Under the pieces are notes generated by a model, which saw only the letters and a program-made list of their open reading frames with translations, did not search any database and was not told the DNA's origin. Below, in pieces: positions 12,580-24,095 of a DNA stretch of 64,000 nucleotides (within the stretch, counting starts at the first letter, position 1; the number at the start of each line of letters is the position of its first letter). Position numbers and translations under genes: made by a program. Origin of the DNA: Trebouxia sp. TZW2008 (Eukaryota > Chlorophyta > Trebouxiophyceae > Trebouxiales > Trebouxiaceae); NCBI GenBank assembly GCA_002118135.1, contig BDIU01000194.1, forward strand, positions 1 through 64,000, given 5' to 3'.

Positions 12580-13189
12580 GACCGCCGAGCAGCTAAGCTT
12601 CGGTCAGTACAAGCATTCTGACACAGTCAACAATGTCGCAGCTTTGCCGAAGGCGACGAGATCGCTTGAAGGCTCCAAGGTTGGCATGTATGTGGTTTGA
12701 GGGTACCAAAACGTGGCCACGCTAACGTGACGTGCGTCAGTCTAGCCACAAGAGTCTTGGACGGTCCACTTCTGGCTCAGCTGCCGACAGCCAGCGTTGT
12801 AGCTCATGCAGTCTGGACAGAACAATGCTGTAGCGCTTGTAGTGTTGCGTCGGTAATGTCTTGCCAAAAGCGTGAAGCAGATCAATTGATTGCATGGACG
12901 TTGAAGTATCATCATTTGATCATGAGCTTTCATCTCAACGGCATTGACCCAAAGCATAACGGCTGACGCAGCTCAATACAAAGATGGCATGCAGTGTCAT
13001 GTGACTCATCTCCAGCAGCAGTGGCTGATTGACAATCCTAGCTAAAAAGAAACCTACTGATGCACTGGCTGGCAATGGCAGCTACACTAGCTGAAACATT
13101 GCTGCTGAACTCAGGGTTCATTCTGGCTGAAATCAGCATACGTTCATTCCTGTCCACTTTGATACTGTCTGGTGCAAAAGAACACAGAC
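12580..13189. other. Spacer between YABBY-like start and pfkB-kinase stop
   Basis: No coding signal. The first few hundred bases above 12579 should hold the YABBY-like promoter. No recognisable core element is visible. Confidence 0.5.
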
Positions 13190-16069
13190 TCAGGCGGCAG
13201 CAGCAGAGCCATTACTACTGTCCATCAGGCTTTCTTGCAAGATCTGCAGAGCTGCTGCATTGCCTTGCACTGGATCGCTTTGCATCCCAGAACCGTTCTG
13301 TCCCTTGCCAACATCACTGCTGAACATCACAGTATCAGTGGTAGCATCAGTCAGTAGCTGTAACACAGTCTGTGCAGACGCAACGTTGGTCCCTGCACCT
13401 GTGCCCATTGCTGTGGCAGCACCCACGGCATTTGCAAGAGCCATGGTTGCTGGAACATCATAGCCTCTAATGTAGCCCATCACTATGGCCGCTGCAAAGC
13501 TGTCTCCACATCCTACTGTGTCACCAACTGGTACCTGCAGACAGCAATGCATAACATCTGTGAGCCATTGAACAAAGACCTGATGCGGTGAACAGAGCAG
13601 CAGAAATGAATAGTCAGCTCAATATTATGCCAAATACTGTGCAAGCGGAGGCAATATCAGGTCAAGGGCAAAGCTCACATGCAGCAGCAAACGCTCTGAG
13701 CATTGTCCCCAGAATGGTCTGTTCACACATGCAAGCAATGCTCAGGTCGAGGAGCCTCGCCAGCAAAGGGATGAAATCTGCTTAGCAAGAAGCATGCAAA
13801 TGATGAAAGGGAATGGTAATAGAAAGGAGCCAGGGAAGCACCTGGAGACCTGGCTGATTGTACAATGCAGAGAGCTGCCTGCTGCACAATGCAGACTCTG
13901 AGGAGCTCTGCTTGACACTGGACCGCTGCATTTGCATTGACTGCAGGATGGCTGCTTCATGCATACAGACAATTCCAGAGCAAGAGGCAGGTTGTGGAGG
14001 CAGCACCTGGAGACCTGGCTGGTTGTAAAGAACAGAGGGCTGTCTGCTGCACAATACAGAGCCTGAGGAGCCCTGCTTGACTATGGACCACTGTGTAGTG
14101 CTGTGGGGGCGGTCCAGGACCCACTGTGCTGCTGCTTCAGCCCCTGCCTTGCCTGTCACAGCTGCCGCTTCTTCCTGCAGGCATGGTTGAGATTGCTGAC
14201 ACGCACAACATAGCTAGCCTACTTGCTGACCTAAAAAGAAGAACAGGAGGAAGCAATGTATACATACATGCATGTATCATGTGTTATGTAATTATGTAAG
14301 GCTCATGCAAGTGCAAACGCAATGCATGGCCAAAGCAGCAGGTACAGTATAGGCCTCGCCTGCTTGCCTATGCTATCTATGGCAGATGCAGCAGGTACTG
14401 TGCCATTGTAAACCAGACATTCCGTGTCGGGCATGCCATTGACAACAACTGCTTCATCAAGTCAATGACAAATGGACATGCTCAGATGCCATGCGTTAGC
14501 AGAATCATGCAGGCAGTGCTGTTGCAATCCACGCTTTCAAATGGCATGCAGTGACGGTCAGCATCATGACGCTCAGCAAGACCTGACATGCAAATATTCA
14601 TGCCTGGGAGGAGGCACATTGTACCTCAGTCATCACCACAATGTCTGACAAGTCCAGCAAGGCATCAAGAGTGGCTCTGCGGGCGCCGCTAGACAGAACC
14701 CAACTCCTGCAGATAGAAGGCTCTTGAACTGCATTCTTGCAATGATGTCAATGGCAACGTGAGAAGTGCAAGTGTGTGATACAGCCCGCCAAGCATGAAC
14801 CTGCGATGTTGCAGTAATGTGTTCATTGCACTTTTCTATTGCAAATGTACAATAATGGCCACCAAGCACGAGCTGCACTGTCGCAGCATCCCTTTCCATT
14901 GCAATGTTGCACATGTATAATGTATACAGCACAACTCTGGTGTGGAAAAAGCAATTTGGCAAACGCTGCAATGCTTTGGGACACCTACCTGGGGCCAGGA
15001 TCAAAACAGATCACAGCGCCATTGTTCTTGGCGTGAAGCAGAGCTGACAGCACCATGTCTGATGGCAGCTCATCAAAGAGGCAACCATTAAGGTAGACAG
15101 CGCGAGTGTCATGCAAAGCCTGCACAGCAAAACCGATGTTCATGGCTCATGCCATATGCTGTGGTTTTGAGCTGATTCAAGCAGCACTGCATGGCGCATA
15201 AGAGAATGCCGTCGGTGCCGTGAGTAAGCTCACAATGACTAACGGTCATTCAGTCATTATAATGAGTCATACATGTGCCGTAATTTACCTGCTGTGCAGG
15301 CGGGGGCATGCTTGTCACTCCTGGCAACAGCGGCCAAGGACCAAAGTCATAGCGGCTGCAAAAGGAGTGAGCAGAGTCTGGAGCCACCAGGACAAAGCAC
15401 AGTAAGGTCTGCTTGAGCGAGTCATCTATGTATTCTGACCCTATCAGCGGCCTGAGATCACGCACACCTTCCTTCTGTATCACACACAATCAAGCTGTAC
15501 ACCTGCCAAGAATGCTGCCATGTTTGAGCTGCACAGCAAGAGCTGAGGTCGCATGCTCAGTGAACAAAGCGGAACTGCACCTGCAAGACGTCCTGGATGT
15601 ATTGGCCATACTCATCAGGGCCAAGGTGACCAACAGGTGCCACTTGCATGCCTAGCCTGGCAGCGGCTATGAGAAAGTTGGTGTTGCCACCGACCTCCCA
15701 TGATGTACGGGAAGGTGGTGCAGCAGTGAGATCTGCTAGCAACTTGCGCCGGCTCTGGATCTCAGTGGAGGGCAGCTCTGGAACTGACACAAATATGTCC
15801 AGACACAAATTGCCCAACGCTATCACATCAAAAGCACAGCCCTTTGCTGACTTTGCAGAGGAAGGGGCTGCTGCTGTCTGTAAACAAGCGGTTATGCAGC
15901 GTCTGCTCCGCCGAGTGCGGGCAAATGGAAACGATGTACACCGCACAAGCTGGACTGACTTGAAGGAATGCCGGCAAACAGGATTTGAGTTAATTTGCAA
16001 GCGTTGAGAAGATCTACCGCAAGCAAATGCAAGTGCAGGTGGTTTGCCGACGTGAGGGCTGCACAGCAT
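13190..16069 (-). CDS. pfkB/ribokinase-family carbohydrate kinase, probably plastid-targeted
   Basis: Exons (minus): 15581-16069, 15289-15474, 14989-15119, 14625-14706, 14007-14174, 13190-13534. All phases agree and give about 466 aa, stop TGA. The N-terminal 60 or so residues are Arg/Ser/Ala-rich and look like a transit peptide. The kinase begins at CAFDVIALGNLCLDIFVSVP. The first PfkB signature is GGNTNFLIAAARLG followed by VGHLGPDEYG; the second is DTVGCGDSFAAAIVMG, holding the catalytic-base Asp and anion hole (GCGD). Other landmarks are NGAVICFDPGP and DIVVMTE. The substrate (ribose, fructose or adenosine type) cannot be told from this. The start at 16069 is the first ATG in frame; GTG lies three codons upstream. 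A tail copy of the fifth exon sits in the next intron (13838-13935). Confidence 0.87.
13838..13935 (-). repeat. Tail copy of pfkB exon 5 in its downstream intron
   Basis: This stretch repeats the last ~80 bp of the 14007-14174 exon plus its donor. The copy encodes SSVKQSSSESALCSRQLSAL and YNQPGLQ; the original reads SIVKQGSSGSVLCSRQPSVL and YNQPGLQ. The copy is open, preceded by an AG (AATGCAG) in compatible phase and followed by the same CAG/GTGCT donor. It could be spliced as an extra in-frame cassette. Confidence 0.75.
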
Positions 16070-16692
16070 GCCGAGCACAGCACTCTGATCACGGCATCAG
16101 GTCACTGAACACCTAGCATGCCACGACAGACTTCACGTTCTCATCAACGGCTGCAGCGTCGCGCTTTGCTTCGCTGTCGTCGCATAGCATTGCTGCAATT
16201 GATGGTGCTGCCAGAGTCAAATGATGCTTTTGCACTTCATAAACCGAAGCTGGGAAAGAAGCCGTCCCTGATTGCTGTGCCACGACCTAGTCCGGTTTAG
16301 GAACGCAACAGGAAAACTACCTGGTGAAACTGGTCACAGCTGATGAACGACAGAGGTCTATTGTCAGTTACACGTACCAAATCAGGCTTGTCGTGACTTC
16401 ATACCAAGGGAGTCGAAGGCATTCTTGGCAGACAAAGGCTTGGAACCATGTTGCTGTCCTCAGCTAGGACCTTGTTACGCTCTTTCAGTCCAAAAATATG
16501 CAATCCTGGTGAGGAAGCTTTTCCCTTTCCGCTTGCCACACAAATGTCGAAAGCTTCGTGGTTCAAGGGTTGCATGCCTTGCATGCTGCTTGCACCCAGT
16601 TGACAAACCGAAAATGCTTAGCAAGCAGTTCCTCAGCATTGAAATCGACATTGCAACTGGAATTGACACAACGGCGTGATGCAGCACCCGGA
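16070..16692. other. Divergent 5' region shared by pfkB kinase and glutaredoxin
   Basis: This segment separates the start codons of two divergently read genes. The plus-strand glutaredoxin frame stays open upstream of its first ATG back to 16558, so part of it may be an exon for a targeting peptide whose ATG lies further upstream. Confidence 0.4.
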
Positions 16693-17413
16693 ATGCTCGT
16701 AAGGCAAATGGCTCAGACACCAGACACTGACATGCATAGCGACTTTCAACCGCAAGTCAAGGCGACGCCTGCAGCTTCAGTCACAGAGCAGATACAACAG
16801 GACATTCAGGGCAACAAAGTGTTTGTATACATGAAGGTACAAAAAGTGGCGGCAGCATACTGCAGTGTCTTCTGCTTGAAATGTTCAATCAAGCATGTGT
16901 ATCACCCCCATGGGCATGCAGGGTAACCCAGAAGCACCCATGTGTGGATTCAGCAGCATGGTCTGCAAAATCCTGGACGCATATGGTAAGCTGTCAAACC
17001 CTCAAGATCACTATACACGCTGCACAACTGCTGCACAACACCCTAGCTGCAACTAGTGTCATGTTGAGTTCCGAAGAAACTCTTGGCACCTTTCTTACTT
17101 GACTCGCATGCCACAAAACATGCCTCCTGCTTTCAGTTAGGGCGCATGTGTGTTTTGATCAGAAATGATCGGTCACGGTCACTGCTGTCTTAGTCTTGCT
17201 AAAAGGCCAGAGATGACTGATGCAGGCGTAGATTACAGCAGCCGAAATGTGCTAACTGATCCAGACATCAGAGAGGGTGTCAAAAAATTCTCAGAGTGGC
17301 CAACTATTCCTCAAGTATATATTGATGGGGAGTTTGTGGGCGGCAGCGACATCTTGATGGGCATGCATGAAAGTGGCGAGCTGAGGAAGATGTTTCTGGA
17401 TGGCAAGGCATAA
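16693..17413 (+). CDS. Monothiol glutaredoxin (CGFS type)
   Basis: Exons: 16693-16836, 16922-16985, 17226-17413 (stop TAA); phases agree, 131 aa from the first ATG. The active-site motif MCGFS (in [20 protein letters not shown]) marks the monothiol CGFS class that binds and transfers [2Fe-2S] clusters with glutathione. The C-terminal half carries the glutathione-site landmarks [20 protein letters not shown] and the conserved GGSD. The upstream sequence contains a Ser/Leu/Arg-rich stretch in frame (16558-16692) that resembles an organelle-targeting peptide, so the true protein may be longer and mitochondrial or plastid. Which organelle cannot be decided here. It is divergent from the pfkB kinase gene. 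Confidence 0.88.
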
Positions 17414-18156
17414 TTTGCCTTGCATGCACATCAAGCAGGATGCAGCACAAAGCAATGGCTGTTCACGAGCTTCAACTTATGTTGACAGCTCAAGCTTGTA
17501 GAACACAGTGAACAGTGTGTTGATTCTGTGCCCCATAACCATCTGGGGTTGCCACCACAAACTGCGCTAGCAAGCAGCGGGTTTTGTGTCAACTACACAA
17601 ACGAATCCACTTCAGAATTTTTGCAGCAGATTGAGCTGCGTAGTTCATAAAATCCGCATTGCACTGGCTTTTGGAGTTCAGCTGATCTTTGAACATGTCA
17701 TGTTCAACTCAGTATACAGCAACCGGACAATGTTAGTATCAATGCTTCGTCGGCCAGTGCAGAAAAGGCCTGACTTTAGCTGCTTTGGTCCAATGTCATG
17801 ATCAGCCCCCGACTGCTCCCAGTTATATCGAACACCTTACAACTCTTTTGCAGTCACCTGTGTTTAATGATCATCAATGTCACTTGCAATGCAGACTGTG
17901 CTCGCAAAGCGCTCAACACATCGATGCAATATGCATTCTGGTGGACAACATTCACCTCCTGCAGCTCAGTGACACCACTCCATTAAGGACTTTGCCGTGA
18001 AGTGCACACTGTTGCTGATTGGCATGTGCAGATCTGAAGCAAACCATGTGCTATGTGATCATGACTGTGACAAAGGGTGCAACACTGCAAAATTAAGACT
18101 CTTGAACAACACGCCTCCATGCAGCCAACTGAAAGTCCAGTGATGCTGCCAGCTTT
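17414..18156. other. Convergent 3' spacer; no gene seen
   Basis: This lies between the glutaredoxin stop and the Derlin stop. Short frames only, no motif. It presumably contains both 3' UTRs and polyadenylation sites. Confidence 0.5.
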
Positions 18157-19828
18157 TCAGCCCCCTAGTCGCTGTCCACGACCTCGGAAAGCCCTGAAGC
18201 CTGCTTGACCTGGATTCGTCGGATTGATTTCCCTAGGATTCACTGTGCCTATGCCCCAAGAATGCACCATATTCTTGACAAACTGCGGTGTCTCCAGAAA
18301 GGACTGCCTGCCTTGTGATGGAAGCAGCCATTTGAGGGTGTAATACCTGCAACCAATGCGGCATGCAGCGTCAGTCATGCCCACAAGGTCTGCGCAGCAA
18401 AAGGACAACTGGCAAGAACTTTTGATCAGAGATTACCGCTCAACTTGTGTGTGATGACAGTGTTGTATATATATATATATATATATGGTGGGGTCAACTG
18501 CTTGCATCCTTCAAAGCAGTGCACAGAGCCTGTGTAATGGTGCATAAGATGCTGATCGCTTGTAACATGCTGTGATTACTTGGAAAATGTTTACCAACTT
18601 AAAGGTAAAATTGCTGCAGACTGCATGAGATTCAGCCTGCCGGACCCAGCATCTGCTGAAGATAACGATATAAGGGTAATGCTGTGGTACAGAATGATCA
18701 TGTTTAAAATTGCATTGGACACAACGCATATGGGCAGACATGTCAGCTTTACAGGAAGCATGCAAAGTCATGCAATCAGAAGGGGCTTACAAGTGGCCAA
18801 CAATGATTCCCAATAGATCTGACACCCAGTTTCCACCACTGATCAGACTGATTCCCATGAATGCGAACGGCACATAGAAAGCCTGCAGCAACAATCAAAC
18901 TCATTGGATAATGTGTTTGCCAAAATTCAATGCTGAACTTCCCTTTGCTTGCACAGCATGTTGCAAACATCTTGCTATTCTGCTTGCACCTTTGGGCAAC
19001 TGCATTTGACATGATGAAAGCATCATGACAGGTAGTAGCATACCTCTACTGAGAAAAATCCCATGATTGAGACACTGGCTGATGGAAAGTTTCTGCTCCA
19101 GACATAGACAAGCATGAAGATCAGAGGGCTGGCAAGAAAGTAGAAGTTGAAGAAGGGCACCAGACTGGCAGCCTGCAAAGCCAGAAATGCATCACTGAAT
19201 AATGAGTTGCAACATTTGAGCATTCCCCAGCGCGCAGGCAAGCTGAACAAGGGTCTTGCATGGCGGGCACGTACCAGCATGCAGGCCATGCCAAACATGA
19301 GCATGTACACAAAATCTGGTGTACTGAATTGGAAGGTGCTGCTCTCAAGTGTCCGCCCATATGTCACCCTGCACAACAGCTCGAGGTAAGACAAACACCA
19401 TGCAGGACCTACAGTCTGCAAGCCAGCTGAGAATAGCAGGACTGCTAGACTCACAGCCAGACTATCTGGATCAGGAAGCCGAATGAAAAGCCTCCAACAT
19501 ACAGAAAAGGTGTGAGAAGCCTCCATATCTGCACAGTCAGGATGGTCACTTGAGCAGATGCGTGGCTTCAGAGCTGCTGCGAGCAGACACGCTGGACATA
19601 CGTCTCAGGCGGAGCAATCGCCGGCCTGGATGTGTTGCTGTCTCGATTGCCCACCTGCAGCTTGAAAATGTGCGACCAGCTGAGGTACAGCAAGTATGGA
19701 CTGATCAACTTGAAGCTGGTGAGGGCGGTTGTTGTCACACAGGCTGTCGCAAAGTAGCGGGTGACAGGCGGTATTGAAAAGTAAGCGTCTGCTGGCGAAT
19801 TGCCAAATCCTTGCTGCACGTTAGCCAT
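18157..19828 (-). CDS. Derlin (DER1-like ER membrane protein)
   Basis: Exons (minus): 19655-19828, 19455-19528, 19275-19368, 19044-19172, 18791-18882, 18157-18346; all phases agree, 250 aa, TGA stop. Landmarks run in Derlin order: IPPVTRYFATACVTTTAL (TM1), then IWRLLTPFLYVG with the conserved WR pair, STPDFVYMLMFGMACML, NFYFLASPLIFMLVYVWSRN, GISLISGGNWVSDLLGIIVG and HLYYTLKWLLPS. Derlins are rhomboid-like pseudoproteases that move misfolded ER proteins to the cytosol for proteasomal destruction (ERAD). Length matches the family. No tail motif for p97 binding is obvious. It diverges from the zinc-ribbon gene with only 150 bp between start codons. Confidence 0.93.
18466..18486. repeat. (TA)n microsatellite
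   Basis: 21 bp of alternating TA in the fifth Derlin intron. Confidence 0.9.
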
Positions 19829-19978
19829 GGCTCATTAGCGCTGTCGTAGTGAGGAGGTTGCACAGGAAGCTGTCTAAGCACATAACCGGTTCATCTTCAC
19901 ACTTATTCCTTGCTGTGTCTGAACGCGGCAGGGGTGCGCTTGGCCAACCCCAGCCTGTGTGCGGTGTAGTCCTTGTTG
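19829..19978. promoter_or_regulatory. Compact bidirectional promoter region (Derlin / zinc-ribbon protein)
   Basis: Only 150 bp separate the divergent ATGs at 19828 (minus) and 19979 (plus). Both genes have complete, phase-consistent models, so regulatory sequence for both probably lies here or inside their first exons. No TATA-like element is obvious. Confidence 0.45.
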
Positions 19979-20612
19979 ATGGCCTCGTTGCATTCAGGAG
20001 CATTGTGCAGTCGTTTGCAGCCGGCAGTGCGATCTTTGACTTTCACTTTGTCACGCTCGACTCCCAGCAGACACACGGACGCTTGCTGGTCGTCCAGAAC
20101 TCCCTGTGGCAAAGCTTTGATCAGCAACACCCCTTTTGTGACTACGCATAGAGGACTGCACAGGTCAGAATCCTGGCATTGCCTCTGCCTTAAGCGCTTG
20201 TTAGGTCAAGGAGTTTGCAGCGTTCAGGCAGACTGACCTACATCACTTTTGAAGCTATTTTGGCAATGCTGCAGATCTTGCATAGTGCAAGCGCAGCCCA
20301 ACAAGAAAGGACCTGAGAAGACAGTCAAAGTCTATTGCGCTAAGTGCCAAGAGCAGCTTTATAAGTACAAGAAGGTAAGACTGGATTGCCTCAGATCCAT
20401 GCACATTATCAAGCAGCCTTTCTGAATGTTTGTGGTATGTCCAGGGAGGCAAAGGATCTTTGGTGAAGTGCTTTGTGGAGCGCATTGTAGAAGATGCAAC
20501 TGACGGGGACCTGAAGTGTCCTGAGTGTGGTCAGGAGTTTGCTAGGCCTGCCATGATCAGAGGCAAGCCTGCAAACAAGATCATAGGTGGCAAAGTCACC
20601 ATGAGCAAGTGA
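19979..20612 (+). CDS. Small conserved zinc-ribbon protein, probably plastid-targeted
   Basis: Exons: 19979-20163, 20275-20374, 20445-20612; phases agree, 150 aa, TGA stop. The first ~60 residues are rich in Ser, Arg, Thr and Leu with almost no acids (MASLHSGALCSRLQPAVRSL), typical of a chloroplast transit peptide. The mature part has two CxxC pairs, VYCAKCQEQLYKYKK and LKCPECGQEFAR, with GGKGSLVKCFVERIVED between them and a basic GKPANKIIGGKVTMSK end. The paired CxxC motifs suggest one zinc site. I recall similar short proteins in plants and algae without an assigned role, so no function is given. Confidence 0.8.
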
Positions 20613-21462
20613 AGGCGTATGCAGCAGGAAACATCATGCTGTCTTCCAAAGGACTGCTGGCGGCAAGCTCTGACCTGGAGTAGTTATGAAAGCGTATGCT
20701 GACCTTCGCAGCTGGCAATCAATTGATGGTCTGTGGAGAGCTTGCAACAGACCACCACCTTGCAAGCACTACGCATCACAGCCATTGGATCTGCATTTGG
20801 CAGAGTTGCCTGAGCAGACACATTTCATGGTAGTAGTACCATGCGTTTCAATACAGCACTTAGTGTTGAGTTCTGTGCTGTGCCGTGACAAAGAGCAATT
20901 TGCCAAAAGTGCACTGCTGTGCTGTTGACATGTTGATAAATGGCTGCTGCAGCTGACTTGACATTGTGAGGCGCTGTCAATTGTCTGATAGTGCTTGCAG
21001 CAACAGCAGTAACGGCGTGTCCATGCTCAACTTTTTGAATGTTGGTGCACATGCAATGAGTGGCTTGTGAAAGACGCACTAGAAGACACCTTGCATAGGC
21101 TGTATCAAGTCACGATGAGCACCTGTGCAGGGCTCTCAGTCTGGTGCTCTCAAGTTGATGTCACTCATCCCACGCGTACCGTGGATGCCACGGACGCCGT
21201 TTCAATTCTCGTTCAAATTCAGATTCACTGATGTGCCATTCGCAAAACAACCGGCGGGACCGGCTTCAGCCAGTTGACGCGTGTGCTGCTGCATACCAGC
21301 ATTGCGCTATCGGGCACATCGCGTGCCATTGGTCTTCATGTTTGATTCGCACGTCAAGGTAAGCAGGGACCCCCGATATCATGTCAAGTGTCAGGCAGCA
21401 CTGAACGAGAAACAGTCTTCTTCGTCCTCAATTGTGTGCTTGGCTGAACGCCTTGACTGTCG
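20613..21462. other. Spacer and probable 5' UTR of the next gene
   Basis: No recognisable gene. The last part (about 21340-21463) may include a non-coding or short coding first exon of the At4g15545-like gene, because a donor-like AAG/GTAAGC occurs at about 21357. Confidence 0.4.
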
Positions 21463-24053
21463 ATGCCGCAGATGGATGACGAATACTTGGAGCAGTTTCC
21501 CATAGGCGCTATCAACCACGTGGGGTTGCCAGAAAGTACTTTGCCAAAGGAGGTATGAGCTCAAGCCTACTTTTTCAAGCAGACTGGAAGGCAAATGTAT
21601 CATCTAGATAACGACGGTCCTGACATGATACTGATTGCGTGTTGCAGGTAGTACAGGTGTTGCCGACAGACTACTATTCACAGCTTGAGTTGGCGCATCA
21701 CATAAGCTGCTATGCCTTCTCAAACAAGGTATGCTACTTTGCATGCCAGTGTATTATGATGATGCATGTCCCTGCACATAGCCAAAGGCAGACGCGGTTG
21801 AGTCAAAACTATAGGTCGACTGCTTGTTCATATATTGTGCTGACTTTAGGCACAAGCCATGGAAGCAGAGAACCAGCAGCTGAGGCAGGCTCTGACTCAG
21901 AAGACTAGCCAGGTCAAGACTTTGGAGTCGCGTCTGACCAGCACGCAGTTTGACCTTCAGGAAAGCCAGGAAAAGGTGAAAGCAGCTCTCTCATCTTTGT
22001 TGTCTTTGCCGCAGCTCATCTACAGTGCTGGATCTCTGTACAGAAAGCAGCGTCACCAGCCCTGACATCAGCTTGTTTACTATACAGTACTGGAACAAGA
22101 AGGATGTCCTTTCAGTAGCACAAGTGCAACTTAGTGCGTTCAACAAGATCCATTTCTGTTTGCTGTGTAGGCAAGGACATCAGAGGAGCAGGCACATAGG
22201 CTTGGGAATGAAAAGCAGGCTCTCATCAACACTGTCAGGAAGCTGAACAGAGATGTGGCTAAGTTGGACAACTTCAAACGCAACCTGCTCAACTCTCTGC
22301 AGGCAGATGAGGAGGTGAGTACAGTGTTTCCCTGTTGTAGTGACACTCACTATAGTGACATCCTTGATGTAACAAGACTAGAAGTGGCAACCAAGCACTG
22401 CATTCTGACTGCAATGGCACTTCTGAGTTGTGACAAGTTTGATGTAGTGGCAGATGTGTTGTTAACAAATGCAGTCATAGCATCAAGAGATCACTGTACA
22501 TGACTCTTGCAGCACAAGCAGTTGAGCTTGTGCTTGTGCTGATGTGCTGCACAGCTCTCTGACGGTGTCTCAGCTTTGTCAGGCATGTCAGCTGGTACCG
22601 TGCACAACTCTGTGACTGCTTCTCATGCATGCCAGACATGTCAGCTACTACTTTGCACAGCTCGCTAAATGCTGCTCAATCATGCTAGCAATGTCATCTA
22701 CAAGATCGCCTAAGATTGACTGCTTGCTGATGACAGCATGACATGCCCCAAACGCTTGCTTTGCTGTCAATCAGCACATGTTACAGGTAGATGCAGCACA
22801 CCATGTTGTTGCCCAAACTAAATTTGCAGTTGATCGTACTTGGTCTGCAGGTACGCATGATTGATGAGGCAGAGTCAACGCTGTCAAATGCTGACAATGC
22901 CAGTGACAGGCTGGTACAGAACGTTCTGAAGCAGGCACATCAATCTGGCAGCTACTCCCCAGGTGCCCATCTGCCCCATCAAAAGTCTGAGCAATGAAAG
23001 TGCTGCTTTTGTTGGGTACTGCGGTTTTAACCTTTATAACATGAGAGAAAAGTGTTTTCCTGTTTCCTGTACAGCATGCGTTCACAAACTTTATAGTGTG
23101 CCTGAGTTCCTCCTGTGATTGTTTGGCAGCATCTCTGTGGCGACAGTGACTAGCATCAAAAGGAAATCATACTGAGCGCAAACATGCCTGTCAACTTGCG
23201 TTCAATCATATGATACTTGTCAAGCCCTACCCCACTAAATCCTACTTCAGTGCCCACTGGCTGCAGACTTGTGTGCATCTGCACAAAGCGTATGTCCCAA
23301 GAACTGATATACGCATCATGCAGCAACTTCCTGATCTGCAACCCTGCCTCATGCAGCTTATGCCTTCAAAAGCTCTTGATTGCTGCGCATCAACCCTTGT
23401 GGGGCTGAGCTGTCTTTCGCTCCATGAATGTCAGCCTGTGCTGCAGAATGTGCCATTCTAAATGCCTGCCTTATACTGTCAGACAAGTCTGACAGCGTCA
23501 AGTGCAGCTCCAGCTCTGTGCTCAACATCGCATCCACATCTGCTGAGTAAAGTCCCATTGCAGCTGCCCAGAATGTGCATGTGAGCAGTCTAGGGGTGTT
23601 TGCTGGCGTAAGATGTCCATCAGCTGCCAGTAACACATCATGAGCATTGTGTATGGTCCATCAAACATCACAGCACCCATCAGTCTCAGTGTTTGTCACA
23701 TTCACTCTTTGGTATTGCAAAGGGTGGTTCAGATCAAGATGGATCATATGTCTTGCCTGACATTGTCATAGACTGCAGCCTGATGGTCAGCAAAGCATGA
23801 AGCAGCCGTATGTTCATGCAGTCAATGTTAGACATGTCAAATTGTGCTGTCTACAGGCATGCACAGCACAGGGTCCTTGTACACCAGCTACCCCATGTCC
23901 CCTAGCCGCTCGACCACAGCTCAGGTGGTGCCCACAGCTGGGGTGGCCACCCACCGCACCACAAGCTACTCCTCAGCTGGGCCCACATCTGCCCCTGCCA
24001 GCCCCACCAAGATTGATGGCAAGGAGTTCTTCAAGCAGGCCAGGTAATGCCCT

Positions 24054-24095
<42 letters not shown>

